Shown here: positions 52,790 through 63,159 of the stretch, one piece after another
Numbering within the stretch: the stretch's first letter is position 1
Layout: every line of letters begins with the position of its first letter
Source of the DNA: Litorihabitans aurantiacus
Lineage (GTDB): Bacteria; Actinomycetota; Actinomycetes; Actinomycetales; Beutenbergiaceae
Reading direction: 5' to 3'
DNA length: 64,000 nucleotides
Assembly: GCF_030161595.1 (NCBI RefSeq)
Contig: NZ_BSUM01000001.1
Span: 2,790,001 to 2,854,000, forward strand
Translations under genes and position numbers: made by a program
Notes under the pieces: model-generated
The model's input: the letters and a program-made list of their open reading frames with translations, nothing else
What the model was told of the DNA's origin: nothing
Databases searched by the model: none

Positions 52790-53989
52790 TCAGCCCCGGC
52801 GTCGTCCCGCGCGCGACGCGAAGGCATCCAGCGAGTCCAGCACCTCGGGTGCGTGCCAGACGCGGTTGCGCTGCCGGCCGACGACGCTCGGACTCAGGGC
52901 GCCCGCGTCCTCCAGCGCGTCGATCGCTCCTTGAGCCGTGGGGTAGGAGACCCCCAGGGTGCGTTGGACGTGACGGACGTCGACGACGGGCTGGCCGATC
53001 ACGACATCGAGTGCTCGCCAGACGGCGGCGTCCCGCCGCGCGGTGACGCGTTCACGCCAGGTCTCGCGGACGTCGTGCAGATCGCCCACGAGGCGGCGGC
53101 CGTTCGCGACGGCGGTCTCGGCAGCGTCGGCGAAGGTGAGGATGATCGGTTCGAGATCGCCCTCCCGATAGGCGCCGAGCGCCAGGAAGTAGCCGTCTGT
53201 GTCGGCCAGCAGCCCGGCCGACACAGGCACCGTGATGCGCTGCGTCACACCGGCACCACGCAGCATCGACTGGGCCAACGCGCGGCCCGTGCGTCCGTTC
53301 CCGTCGACGAAGGGGTGGATGGTCTCGAAATGGGCGTGCACGAGGGCGACGTGTGCGAGCGCGGGGATCTGGCGCCGCCGAGCGAGTGCGACGAGGTCGG
53401 CCATCGAGACCGCGACGCGCTCGGGAGCGGGCGGGACGAAGGCCGCCTCGGTGGGGGCGCGGCCACCGATCCAGACCGGGACGTCGCGATAGCGCCCGGG
53501 CATCGCGCGCTCCTGACCGTGCAGGAGCGTCTCGTGCATCGTGAGGATCGAGGCTTCGCTGATGTCGTCGGCGAGATCGAGGGCCGCCCGCATGGCGCGG
53601 ACGTTGGCGGAGACCGTGCGGGCGTTCCGGCTGGCTTCGCCGCCGAGGCCGGTGAGCTCGGCGAGGGCGAGCTGGCGGGCGCCGACGGTCAGGTCCTCGA
53701 TCTGGGACGAGGCGGCCGACTCCGAGCGGAGCAGGACCGAGGTGATGGGGGCGATCTCGCTGTCGCCGAAGATGCTCGACGCCTCGGCGTCGAACCTGGC
53801 CATCTCGACAGCGGCCTCGCCGACCCGCGCGGCGGCCGAGGCGCTCAGGTGTGGCTCGACGCCGGCGACCTCAGGCGTCAGAGCCGAGCGGTACTTCCCC
53901 GCCAGCTCCGCGTGGGCCCGGCGTGAGAGCGTCCCCTCCGTGGGTACCCACATCTGGTCTTCCCAATCGAGCGCGGGCCATGTCCCCAT
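52790..53989 (-). CDS. Fic-domain AMP-transferase with N-terminal inhibitory motif
   Basis: 399 residues from ATG 53989 (MGTWPALDWEDQMWVPT); a TTG nine codons upstream is possible. The Fic motif HPFVDGNGRTGRALAQ is complete, with the catalytic His. The N-terminal Fic_N part has SSQIEDLTVGARQLALAE, which fits the class II inhibitory helix (S/T)xxxE with Glu positioned to block ATP. The C-terminal ~90 residues form a winged helix (VVDVRHVQRTLGVSYPTAQG). These proteins AMPylate targets when relieved of inhibition. The target is unknown and no antitoxin gene is adjacent. Confidence 0.93.
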   Translation of the reverse strand: MGTWPALDWEDQMWVPTEGTLSRRAHAELAGKYRSALTPEVAGVEPHLSASAAARVGEAAVEMARFDAEASSIFGDSEIAPITSVLLRSESAASSQIEDLTVGARQLALAELTGLGGEASRNARTVSANVRAMRAALDLADDISEASILTMHETLLHGQERAMPGRYRDVPVWIGGRAPTEAAFVPPAPERVAVSMADLVALARRRQIPALAHVALVHAHFETIHPFVDGNGRTGRALAQSMLRGAGVTQRITVPVSAGLLADTDGYFLALGAYREGDLEPIILTFADAAETAVANGRRLVGDLHDVRETWRERVTARRDAAVWRALDVVIGQPVVDVRHVQRTLGVSYPTAQGAIDALEDAGALSPSVVGRQRNRVWHAPEVLDSLDAFASRAGRRRG

Positions 53990-54089
53990 CCTTGAACTCC
54001 GCTCCTCGTTGTTCAAGGATCGTAGCGCAAGACTGAACGACGACCGGGGTCACTCACGGACGGCGGCGGCGGACGACCGCCGCAGTCGG

Positions 54090-54635
54090 TCAGTCCTCGT
54101 ACGTCAGCAGCGCCGCGACGTCGTCGACCCCGTGCCTCGACAGCAGCGCGCGCGGCTGCAGGAACGCCAGCTCCATCACCACCGCGACCCCCGCGAGCTC
54201 GCCGCCGAGGCGCCGGACGAGCTCCGCCGTCGCGACGACCGTGCCGCCGGTGGCGAGCACGTCGTCCACGATCAGCACCCGCGCACCCGGCGCGATCGCG
54301 TCCGCGTGCACCGCGAGCGTCTCGCTGCTGTACTCCAGCTCGAACGACGTCTCCACCACCGCGCGCGGCAGCTTGCCGGGCTTGCGCACCGGCACGAAGG
54401 CCGCGCCCAGCGCGAGCGCGACCGGCGCTCCGAACAGGAAGCCGCGCGCCTCCATCCCGCACACCGCGTCGATGCCCGACGGCGCCGCCGCCACGAGCGC
54501 GTCCACGCACGCCGCGTAGCCCCGCGGCGAGGCGAGCAGCGGGGTGATGTCCTTGAAGACGACGCCGGGCTTCGGGTGGTCGGGAACGTCCGCGATGAGC
54601 GCGCGCAGGTCGGCGTTCGCGAGGGTCTCGGTCAC
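54090..54635 (-). CDS. apt: Adenine phosphoribosyltransferase
   Basis: 181 residues. Apt signatures are DHPKPGVVFKDITPLLASPR, GMEARGFLFGAPVALALGAA, VPVRKPGKLPRAVVETSFEL and the PRPP loop VLIVDDVLATGGTVVA. It salvages adenine to AMP with PRPP. The ATG overlaps the stop of the upstream CopD-CtaG gene (ATGA), giving coupled translation. That pairing has no obvious metabolic logic. Confidence 0.96.
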   Translation of the reverse strand: MTETLANADLRALIADVPDHPKPGVVFKDITPLLASPRGYAACVDALVAAAPSGIDAVCGMEARGFLFGAPVALALGAAFVPVRKPGKLPRAVVETSFELEYSSETLAVHADAIAPGARVLIVDDVLATGGTVVATAELVRRLGGELAGVAVVMELAFLQPRALLSRHGVDDVAALLTYED

Positions 54636-56709
54636 CGGGTGGTCTCCTGATCGGGTCGGGACGGCGTCGAGCCGCCGGCCATCCGCGCGAGCCGCGCGTT
54701 GTACGCCTCGAGCTCCGCGCCGCCGTCGCGGTCGGACGCGCGGTCGAGCCGCTTCGCGGCCCGCTCGTCGTCACGGATCCACGCGAGCCCCAGGGCGACC
54801 GCGAGCGCGAGCGACGGCACCTCGCCGAAGCCCCACGCGAACGCGCCGCCCCACTGCTGGTCCGCGAGCGCGTCCACACCCCACGGCAGCCCCAGCCCGC
54901 CGAACCACGAGGACGCCAGCAACGACTCCCCCATCGTCAGCGACAGCCCGAAGAACGCGTGGAACGCCATCGTGGAGAAGAGGAGCACGAGCCGCAGCGG
55001 GTAGCTGGGCCGCTTCGGGCCGGGGTCGACGCCCACCAGGACGTTCACGAACATGTACCCGGCGAGCGTGAAGTGCACGATCATCCCGAGGTGCGCGAGG
55101 TGATTCGTCAGCGACAGCTCGAACAGCGGCGTGTAGTAGAAGACGATCATGCTTCCCGCGACGTTCACCGCCGCGACGACCGGCTGCGCGAACACGCCCG
55201 CCACCCGCGAGTGCACGAGCGCCAGCAGCAGCTCGCGCGGCCCGCGCGTCCCGTCGCCGCGCGCGGGCAGCGCGCGCACCGCGAGCGTCACCGGCGCACC
55301 CAGCACGAGGAAGATCGGCGCGAGCATCACGAGCACCATGTGCTGCACCATGTGCGCGCTGAAGAGGATGTGGCCGTACACGGCCGCGCCGCCGCTGGAG
55401 GTCCACGCGATCAGTCCGAGCCCCACGAGCAGGGACGCCACGCGCGCGAGCGGCCACGCGTCCCCGCGCCGCCGCAGGCGGGCGTACCACGTGAGGATCA
55501 CGACGGCGGCGCTCACCACCCCGGTCAGCACCAGCACGTCAGGGGAGAAGCCCGTGACCCAGCCCAGCAGCGTCGGCTCGGCCGGCACGGGCGCGCCCGT
55601 GATCGCCTCGGCGGGGCTGACGTCCTGCGGCACGGTGTCCGGCACCGGCGGTGCCGTGTTCGACAGCGCCGCGGCGATGCCCATCGTCGTGCCGGCGATG
55701 AGGATCTCGACGGCGACGAGCCGCCAGAACGCGAACGTCCGGCGCGGTGAGCCCCCGTGAGCGCCGGGATGGTCCGACGGCGGTGCCAACACCCGGCGGC
55801 CCCGAGCGCCACGACCGCGGCGACCTTGAGGATGAGCAGGACCCCGTAGGCCGTCCCGAGGTCGCGGAGCGAGCCCATCCGGATCCAGGCGCTGACGACG
55901 CCGGAGACCGCCACGAGCGCGTACGCCCAGACCGCGGTGCGCGAGAAGCGCGTGGCGGCCGCGACGACGTCGCGCCCCAGCCGACCGGCGACCAGCGCGA
56001 GCACCGCGAGACCGCCGATCCACACGGTCACGCCCGCGAGGTGGAGCCACAGGCTCCCGACGGCGAGCGTGTGGTTGGCCGCGCCGGCCGCGTGGCCGGT
56101 CTGCGCGACGGGGGCGAGGGCCGCCAGCGAGACGATCGCCGCCGTCAGCGCCGAGACGTAGCCGTTCGCGGCGACGGCGATCAGCGAGGTGAGCGCGGTG
56201 AGCAGCAGGGCCCACAGCATGGCCTGGCCCAGCTCGATCTGGGTGAGGAAGACGCCCAGCTCCGCACCGAAGTTCTCGCCGCCGATCGGCTGGCCGGAGA
56301 CGCGGGCGTAGGTCCCGAGCAGCTGCACGACGAGCGCCGCGGTCCACACCACCGAGGCCACCGCGGCGGTCCGCTGCGCGAACGCCCAGGAGTCCGCCCC
56401 CGCCGCGGACGACGTCGTCCTGCGCGGCAGCACCACCGCCGCCAGGACGAGCGCCCCGATCGTCACGGTCGCCGCGACCTGGACGACGACGTCGGCCACG
56501 GGCAGCCCCCAGCGCACCAGGGCTCCGGGGTCGGCGAGCACGGTCGGGGTCGCGGCACCCGAGAGGGCGATCCCGACGAGGGTCGCGACGACGGCGAGCA
56601 CGGCCCCGACGACCAGGGTCGCCGCGAGAGGGACCCCGGTGCGCGGGGACGGGACGGCGACACGCCCCGCGGCGCCGGGCGCCGCGGGGCGTGTCGTCGA
56701 GGTGGCCAC
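54632..56709 (-). CDS. CopD-CtaG fusion: copper uptake/cytochrome oxidase assembly protein, frameshifted
   Basis: ATG 56709. The first ~320 residues are CopD-like with eight hydrophobic segments (ALVRWGLPVADVVVQVAATV, LWLHLAGVTVWIGGLAVLAL and the His of TGHAAGAANHTLAVG). After a slip near 55,760 the second half is a CtaG/caa3-type assembly domain: YGHILFSAHMVQHMVLVMLA, LTNHLAHLGMIVHFTLAGYM and LLFSTMAFHAFFGLSLTMGE with conserved His. One added base restores ~692 residues, the known actinobacterial fusion. It is predicted to move copper across the membrane and supply CuA/CuB of cytochrome oxidase. Confidence 0.92.
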
Positions 56710-56760
56710 GTCCTCAGGGTACGGCCGTGGGCTGGGAGAGCCCGATCACCTCACGCGCGA

Positions 56761-59700
56761 TCAGCCTTCGCGGGTCGCCCACCGCTGCATGAAGGCCGCC
56801 ATGGCATCGCGGTTGACGTGCTCGAGGGGGCGGTAGATGGACGTACCGTCGTTCCCGACCCACCCCGTCGCGATTCCCGTCGAGGCGAGCCACGAGATCT
56901 CCGTGAAGAAGTCCTGACCGGGAGCGACGTCGGTGAAGGACGAGGTCGCCGGTGCCTGGACATCCTGCGGATCGGCCAGGCGGAACAGGAACGCCGCCAT
57001 GGCGTCGCGCGCGATCGGCTCGAGCGGGCGGAAGGAGTACGTCCCGTCCCCGTTGTCCCAGCCCGTGGAGATCCTCTCGGCGTGCAGCCAGGCGATCTCC
57101 TTGTAGAACTGGTTGTCCGTGCTCACGTCCGTGAACGGGGAGACCTCCGGTGCGTCGAAGTCCGGCTCGTCGGCCAGGCGGTACAGGAACGCCGCCATCG
57201 CATCACGCGCCACCGGCGTCACCGGACGGAACTCCTTGCTCCCGTCCGGCAGGTCCCAGCCCCGCGCGATCCCGCGCTCCGCCAGCCACCCGATCTCCGC
57301 CGCGAACTTCGTCTCGGGCATCACGTCGACGAACGTCACCGGCGCCGGCGGCTCGGACTCCGACGTGACAGTCAGCGCCGCGGTCGCCTCCCCTGCGAGG
57401 CGACCCCCAGCGCCACGACGTCGTACGCGCCGGGCTGCGTGCCGACCGGAACGGTGAGCTCGACCGCAGCCTCACCCTCACCGTCGGCACGACCGGTCGC
57501 CAGCGGCTCGGCCCCGGGCTCCGCACCCGGCACCCCCAGCCGCACCTCGACCGCATCACCGGCGGGCAGACCCGAGACCGAGGCGGTCACCGTCCCGCCC
57601 GGAGCCACCTGGTCGACGTCGAGCGCCACGCTCGGGCTCCAGCTCGCCTCGAGGATGTCCGGACCCCACGCCTCGATCTCCGCGAGCGTCGCGAAGTCCT
57701 TGCCGTTCACCTCCGACAGCGCCACGAGCTTCACGTAGCGGGCCGCGCGTGGAGCAAAGACCGCGTCCTGGCGCTCACCGCTGTTGACGAACGTGCCGGA
57801 CGCCGCCGGCTCGCCCCAGTCCCCCTCGACGGTCGAGACGGACTCCGAGGTGTAGACCTCGTAGTCCGCGATCCGGCCGTTGTCACCGCCGATCACCCGA
57901 CCCCAGACCCCTACGCCGCACGTCTCGATCGACTGACCCAGGTCGACCACGATGGAGTGCGGGTGTTCGAGCTGCTCGGGACTCCACTGGGCCGCCCAGA
58001 AAGTCCGTGGGTCTCCGTCGACCGCGGCGACCGCGGGACCGTTGGGCGCGACCTCACCGGTCAGCTGCTCCGAGCTGAACCCGGTCACCCCCACCGGACG
58101 GGTCCGACCGGCGGCGCAGATGGGTGCCACGCGTGTGCGGCCGGACGCGACGACCTCGTTCGCAGCCGTGACAGCCTCGAACGACACCGAACCCGTCACG
58201 GACGACGCCGATGCGTTGGTGAGCGTGAACGTCTGCTCGAAGGCTGCGCCGGTCGGCAGGTCACCCACCTCGGTCTCCTGGGGGTCGATCGTCCAGCCCC
58301 GTGGCACCTCGGTGACGCGGAGCGTGAGGTCCGAGAGCTGCTCGCTCGAGGTGTTCTCGAGCGCCGCGGTCACGGTTGCCGTTGACCCCGGCTCAACGCC
58401 GGAAGGCTCCGCGTCGACGGTGAGAAGAGCCGTGGCCTCCACCTGCCAGACCGTGCGCCCCCAGTCGGCGGGGGTCTGCACGATCCGTCCGTCCTCGACG
58501 GTCTTGGGCTCGGCGTACGCGACCGGAACGTCCACCAGGTCCTTGGCGACGGACAGGTGCTGCTGCGACGCGGCGTTGACGATCTCGTAACCACCGTCGA
58601 CCGTCGAGAACTCCCACCGCTGCATCGTCGAGCCGTCGCACCCCTGCGCCGTCACGTCCGCACCGATCTCGATCGGCACCGCCTGTCGGATCGTGCCGTC
58701 CCGGGAGACCCCCAGGCACAGGCCCTCAGAGTCGGTCAAGGTGTAGTAGTCGTCCGGGGTGGGCTCGAGGTTCCACGCGGTGACCTGCTCCCCGATCGCG
58801 AGCGAACCGTCAGGCGCAGCACTCAAGGTTCCGCCCTCCGCGACGAGGCGGACCTGACCGGCGTCGAGCGGGAGCACCTCGCCGGCATCCCACAGCGGCG
58901 GTCGACCGATGTCGTCCATCGTCGCGCGGAAGTCGCCGTAGGTCGTCCACGGGTGGGAGTTCGACCACGTGGACTGGCCCACGAACCTGATCGCCTCGAA
59001 CATCCGCTCCTGGACCGTGTTCTCGGCCTCGTTCGGGGTGCCGTCGTCGGGCCACATGCTGAACTTCGCACCGGTGATGAGCTCGTTCGGCCCGACGTCG
59101 CCGATCTCGTAGAAGTTCTCCGGGGTCCATCGCTGCTCGTACAACCCACGCGCGTTGACGTTGTAGCCGCCGCGAATGTGATAGAGGTCCACCGAGGCGT
59201 TCATCATGCGGTGACCCCAGTCCATGAACTGCTCGGGGTCGACCGTGCTCTCGAGCGGCCGCCACCACTCGATCACGATGTCCGTGTCGAAGTCGACGAA
59301 CTCGTTGTCGGTCTGCACGCCGTCGTTCCAGATCCGCAGGGTCTTCCCGCGCGACTTCACGAACTCGTTGACACGGTTGACGTACCAGGCCACGACGTCG
59401 TCGGGCGTGGCCTCGGGGTCGATGGTCTCGGAGGCGAACTCCTGGATCTGGGGGAAGTCCTCGTAGCCGCTGAAGATCATGTACTCGTCCACGCCCATGT
59501 GCCAGTACTCGGAGTCGAAGACCTCGAAGTACTCGTCGATGAGCGTCGTGTAGAACTCGAAGGACTCGTCGCGCGTGATGTCCATCCGGTACTCGTCGCG
59601 TTCACCGTCCCGGTTCTGCAGCTGGAGCTCCGGCATGTTCTCGAGCCAGATCGCCATGTGCCCCGGCGAGTTGATCTCCGGGATGACGTCGATGTTGTAG

Positions 59701-60425
59701 CGACCGGCCTTCTCCACCAGCTCGGCGACCTGCTCCTTGCTGTAGTAGGACCAGGTGTGGGTCTGCGGGTAGGCGTCCACCTTGAGCTTGAGCTCGAGCA
59801 GCAGGTAGTTGAGCTTGAAGTACGACATCTCGTCGAGGAGTCGATCGATGAAGTCCGTCGAGATGCCGATGATGCAGGCGCATAGCGTGATGCCGCGCTC
59901 CTCGTACTCCGGCTGGTCCACAGCGCTTCCCGGCGCCAGCGTCGTGGAGCCCGTCAGCAGCTGCACCAGCGTGCGCGTGCCGTAGAAGACACCCGCCGGC
60001 TCGGCCGCCGTGATGGTCACCGACTCGGCGACCTCGAGCTCGTACCCCTCCTCACCCAGATCGTCCCGCGCGGGGTCGAGGACGAGCTCGACGTCGCCCG
60101 CACCCGCCTCGCCACCCGTCTCGACCTCGACGACGTCGACGACCTCGCTGAGCTCGGCCGCCGTCATCTCCGCGGTGGCCGAGAGCTGGTCCGCGTCCTC
60201 GAGCACGATGGCGGTGCCGTCGGTCAGCTCGAACCCGGCCCCCGCTCCGCCCGGCTCCCACCCGTCCACCGAGGGAACGACCGAGGACCTCGGGTCCGGT
60301 CCCACCGGCGCCGGAGGCTCGGGTGCCGCCGCCGCCGGCACAGCGACCAGCGCCGCCAGTCCCGTCATGACGACGGCGAGCGCCCCGCCCGCCGCCCTCC
60401 TCGCACGTGTTCGCGTCCTCGACAT
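56761..60425 (-). CDS. SLH-anchored GH20-like beta-N-acetylhexosaminidase, frameshifted
   Basis: About 1,221 residues, ATG 60425 with GGGGAGG upstream. A signal peptide (AGGALAVVMTGLAALVAVPA) leads to a GH20b-like domain. The GH20 barrel follows, with PEINSPGHMAIW and the catalytic Asp-Glu in YWHMGVDEYMIFS (~residue 310). Then come a lectin-like segment, an NPCBM/NEW3-like Ig domain (~690), and an F5/8-type discoidin domain (~780-925). Past a slip near 57,400, three SLH repeats occur (FVDVMPETKFAAEIGWLAER and two more, each with RDAMAAFL). It should sit on the cell wall and cleave GlcNAc/GalNAc from glycans. GVDEY replaces the usual GGDE. Confidence 0.88.
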
Positions 60426-60520
60426 CCGACCTCCCCAGGATCTGGCACCCGCGGGCCGGCGCGACCTCGCGCCAGTCGTGGCCCACCGCAGCCCTGGTGG
60501 CCGCGGAGGTGCACGACCCG

Positions 60521-60549
60521 ATCGTAGACAGCGGATGTCACATTCACAA
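60521..60549 (-). promoter_or_regulatory. Predicted sigma70-type promoter of the GH20-like gene
   Basis: On the minus strand TTGTGA (60544-60549) and TACGAT (60521-60526) are separated by 17 bp, ~96 bp upstream of the start codon. Confidence 0.45.
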
Positions 60550-60723
60550 GAGAAAGTGATATCGATGCCATCGTTCATGTAGGTGGCCCGTGCCCGAAGT
60601 GGGGACCGCTACCCGCACCCGGCCGAGCCCGGACGAGCGCACGGGTGGCAGACTGACTGGCGTTCGCCACCGACCGGCACCTCCAGCCGTTCACCACCGT
60701 CTCCAGCTACGAACGGGGCCTCC

Positions 60724-61734
60724 TTGTCCACTCATCTGGCACCGAAGACCAGTCCGATCTCCTACGACGACGGTCAGCGCGCCACCGAGCTGCTCGCGCG
60801 CCTGGGTGAGGTCTTCGACCAGCGCATCGTGGGTCAGCGGGGCCTGCGGACGGCACTCGTCACCTCGCTCCTGGCCGGCGGGCACGTGCTCCTCGAGTCC
60901 GTACCGGGCCTCGCCAAGACGCTGAGCGCCCAGACGCTCGCCTCCGGGGTGAGCGGCACGTTCCGCCGCATCCAGTGCACGCCCGACCTCATGCCGAACG
61001 ACATCATCGGCACCCAGATCTACAACTACGCGACGGGCGAGTTCTCCACCCAGCTCGGCCCGGTGCACGCCAACCTGGTGCTGCTGGACGAGATCAACCG
61101 CTCCAGCGCCAAGACGCAGTCGGCGATGCTCGAGGCGATGCAGGAGAAGCAGACCTCGATCGGCGGCGAGATCTACCCGCTCCCCAAGCCGTTCATGGTG
61201 CTGGCCACGCAGAACCCCATCGAGGAGGAGGGCACCTACGTGCTGCCCGAGGCCCAGATGGACCGCTTCCTCATGAAGGAGGTGCTGACCTACCCCGGGC
61301 CCGAGGATGAGGTCGACATCCTCCAGCGCATGTCCAGCGGCTCGCTCTCCGCCCCGCTGACGACCGAGCCCATCACCATCGAGGACACGGTCTTCCTGCA
61401 GAAGCTGGTCGACAAGGTCTACGTCGACACGGCGATCAAGCAGTACATCGTGGCGCTCATCAACACCACGCGCGGCGGCGGTCCGCGCCCGCTTCCCGGT
61501 TTCAACCAGCACGTCCGGGTCGGCGCCTCGCCGCGCGGCTCGATCGCACTGATGCGCGTCGGCCAGGCGCTCGCGCTGCAGAACGGCCGCGCCTACGTCG
61601 TCCCGGACGACGTCAAGCAGCTGCGCCACGCCGTCCTGCGCCACCGCATCGTGCGCACCTACGACGCGCTGGCCAACAACGTGCCGCCGGAGTCGCTCAT
61701 CGACGCGGTGTTCGCGGCGGTCCCGAGCCCGTGA
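60724..61734 (+). CDS. MoxR-family AAA+ ATPase
   Basis: 336 residues if read from TTG 60724 (STHLAPKTSPISYDDGQ). The open frame extends to 60583, but that extra segment is non-globular and I prefer the shorter form; no start has a clear SD. Walker A is HVLLESVPGLAKTLSAQTLA, Walker B LVLLDEINRSSAKTQSAMLE, sensor 1 VLATQNPIEEEGTYVLPEAQ and sensor 2 in GASPRGSIALMR. MoxR ATPases act with VWA proteins as chaperones that mature metalloenzymes or envelope complexes. It is the first gene of the operon; its stop overlaps the DUF58 start. The intergenic 60426-60723 holds promoters only. Confidence 0.9.
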   Translation: MSTHLAPKTSPISYDDGQRATELLARLGEVFDQRIVGQRGLRTALVTSLLAGGHVLLESVPGLAKTLSAQTLASGVSGTFRRIQCTPDLMPNDIIGTQIYNYATGEFSTQLGPVHANLVLLDEINRSSAKTQSAMLEAMQEKQTSIGGEIYPLPKPFMVLATQNPIEEEGTYVLPEAQMDRFLMKEVLTYPGPEDEVDILQRMSSGSLSAPLTTEPITIEDTVFLQKLVDKVYVDTAIKQYIVALINTTRGGGPRPLPGFNQHVRVGASPRGSIALMRVGQALALQNGRAYVVPDDVKQLRHAVLRHRIVRTYDALANNVPPESLIDAVFAAVPSP

Positions 61735-62669
61735 GCACCACCGGCCCGAGCACGCCGAGCAGGTCGGGCACCGTCGGCTCGAGCCAGGCGCACTCGCGCC
61801 TGGCCGCCGTGCGCGCGCGCCTCGACCTGCCGCTCGTGCGTCGCGCCGCCGGTCTGCTCGACGGCCGCCACCGCTCGATCTTCTCCGGCCACGGCCAGGA
61901 CTTCGACGAGATGGCCCTCTACCTGCCGGGCGACGACGTCGGCGACATCGACTGGAAGGCGTCCGCGAGCACAGGTCACCCCGTGATCCGTCGCTTCCAG
62001 CGCGAGTCCAACCTCGCGATGGTGCTGGCGGTCGACACCGGCCGCAACATGGCCGCGCTCGCCCCCGACGGCAGCACGAAGGCCGACATCGCGCGGTTCG
62101 TGGCCGACGTCATCGGCTACCTCGCCCGCGGCCGCGGCGACCAGCTCGCCCTCGTGGCGGGCGACCGCGAGCGCGTGGTGCAGATCCCGGCGCGCGGCGG
62201 CACGGAGCACATGGAGATGCTCCTGCGACGCATCGATGCGATGTTCGCGCTCGACGCCCCGCCCTCGAACATCACGCACGTGCTCGACCGGGTGCTGACC
62301 TGGTTCACGCGCCGCAGCCTCGTCGTCGTGATCACCGACGAGGTGCGACCGCCGCTGGAGGCCGAGCAGACCGTCAAGCGGCTGCGCACGCGCCACGAGC
62401 TGCTCGTGGTCCAGGTGGCCGACGCGCTCCCCACCGCGTTCGGGGACGAGGCGGTCGACGACGTCGACGCCCCGCTCGGGATCCCCGAGTTCCTGCGCGC
62501 CCGCGCGGACATGGCGGAGGAGGCGCGCGACGCCGTCGCCCGCCGCCGCTCCGACGTCCAGGCGATGCTGCGCCGCTACGGCGTGCAGACCGTGACCGTC
62601 TCCAGCGAGGCCGACGCCGTCGACCGCCTCATGGACCTGCTGCGCAGGAGTCGCCGTGCGCGCCAGTGA
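61731..62669 (+). CDS. DUF58 domain protein (VWA-like)
   Basis: 312 residues, GTG 61731 overlapping the moxR stop (GTGA). The DUF58 hallmark is LYLPGDDVGDIDWKASASTG followed by VIRRFQRESNLAMVLAVDTG, with a degenerate VWA fold (DTGRNM). There are no membrane helices, so it is cytoplasmic. It is part of the conserved MoxR-DUF58-VWA module. Confidence 0.93.
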   Translation: MSTTGPSTPSRSGTVGSSQAHSRLAAVRARLDLPLVRRAAGLLDGRHRSIFSGHGQDFDEMALYLPGDDVGDIDWKASASTGHPVIRRFQRESNLAMVLAVDTGRNMAALAPDGSTKADIARFVADVIGYLARGRGDQLALVAGDRERVVQIPARGGTEHMEMLLRRIDAMFALDAPPSNITHVLDRVLTWFTRRSLVVVITDEVRPPLEAEQTVKRLRTRHELLVVQVADALPTAFGDEAVDDVDAPLGIPEFLRARADMAEEARDAVARRRSDVQAMLRRYGVQTVTVSSEADAVDRLMDLLRRSRRARQ

Positions 62670-63159
62670 CCTCACCTCGATCGCGGACGGGCTCGTGCTG
62701 GCCGTCCCGGCCGACCCCCAGCCTCCCGCGCAGTACTCCTGGTGGGTGTGGGGGCTCGCGTTGCTGCTGATCGCCCTGGTCGCCGCCTGGTACTGGTGGG
62801 TCGTGTGGTCCACGCGCGCCCGCACCGTCCAGGCGCGCCGCAGCCGGACCGACGTCTACGCCGCGATCCGCACGGAGCAGCTCGCCGCCGTCGACGCCGC
62901 CTACGGCCGCTACACCAGCGGCGAGTCGGACCTGCGCACGCTGCACCTCGACCTCAACCACACGATCCGGCAGTTCGCCACGCAGCGGGCCGGCATCGAC
63001 GTCTCCTCCCTGACCGTGCGCGAGCTCGGCCGGCTCGAGCACGGCGGCGCCATCCAGGAGCTCCTGGAGGACTACCAGGAGCCGGCGTTCGCCGCCGCGT
63101 CGGACAACCACGCCGAGCACGCCGCCGACCAGGCGCGGGAGGTGATCCGCACGTGGTGA
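62656..63159 (+). CDS. DUF4381-like single-pass membrane protein
   Basis: 167 residues, GTG 62656, overlapping the DUF58 gene by 14 bp. A short extracellular N-terminus is followed by one strong helix (WWVWGLALLLIALVAAWYWW). A cytoplasmic domain follows with DVYAAIRTEQLAAVDAAYGR and LHLDLNHTIRQFATQRAGID. Size and position match the DUF4381-type gene of MoxR operons. It probably couples the ATPase to the VWA proteins. Its stop overlaps the next start. Confidence 0.82.
   Translation: MRASDLTSIADGLVLAVPADPQPPAQYSWWVWGLALLLIALVAAWYWWVVWSTRARTVQARRSRTDVYAAIRTEQLAAVDAAYGRYTSGESDLRTLHLDLNHTIRQFATQRAGIDVSSLTVRELGRLEHGGAIQELLEDYQEPAFAAASDNHAEHAADQAREVIRTW

Noticed and set aside
53989-54016. Fic toxin-antitoxin operon
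   Set aside because: No small upstream antitoxin (FicA/VbhA-like) gene is present; the inhibitory motif is within the Fic protein itself.
54090-56709. Functional link between apt and the copper gene
   Set aside because: The ATGA overlap shows cotranscription only; I see no shared substrate or known pairing that would justify a joint role.
60583-60723. N-terminal extension of MoxR from 60583
   Set aside because: The extra 47 residues are Arg/Pro/Ser-rich and non-globular, and overlap the divergent promoter. The family normally starts close to the TTG at 60724.
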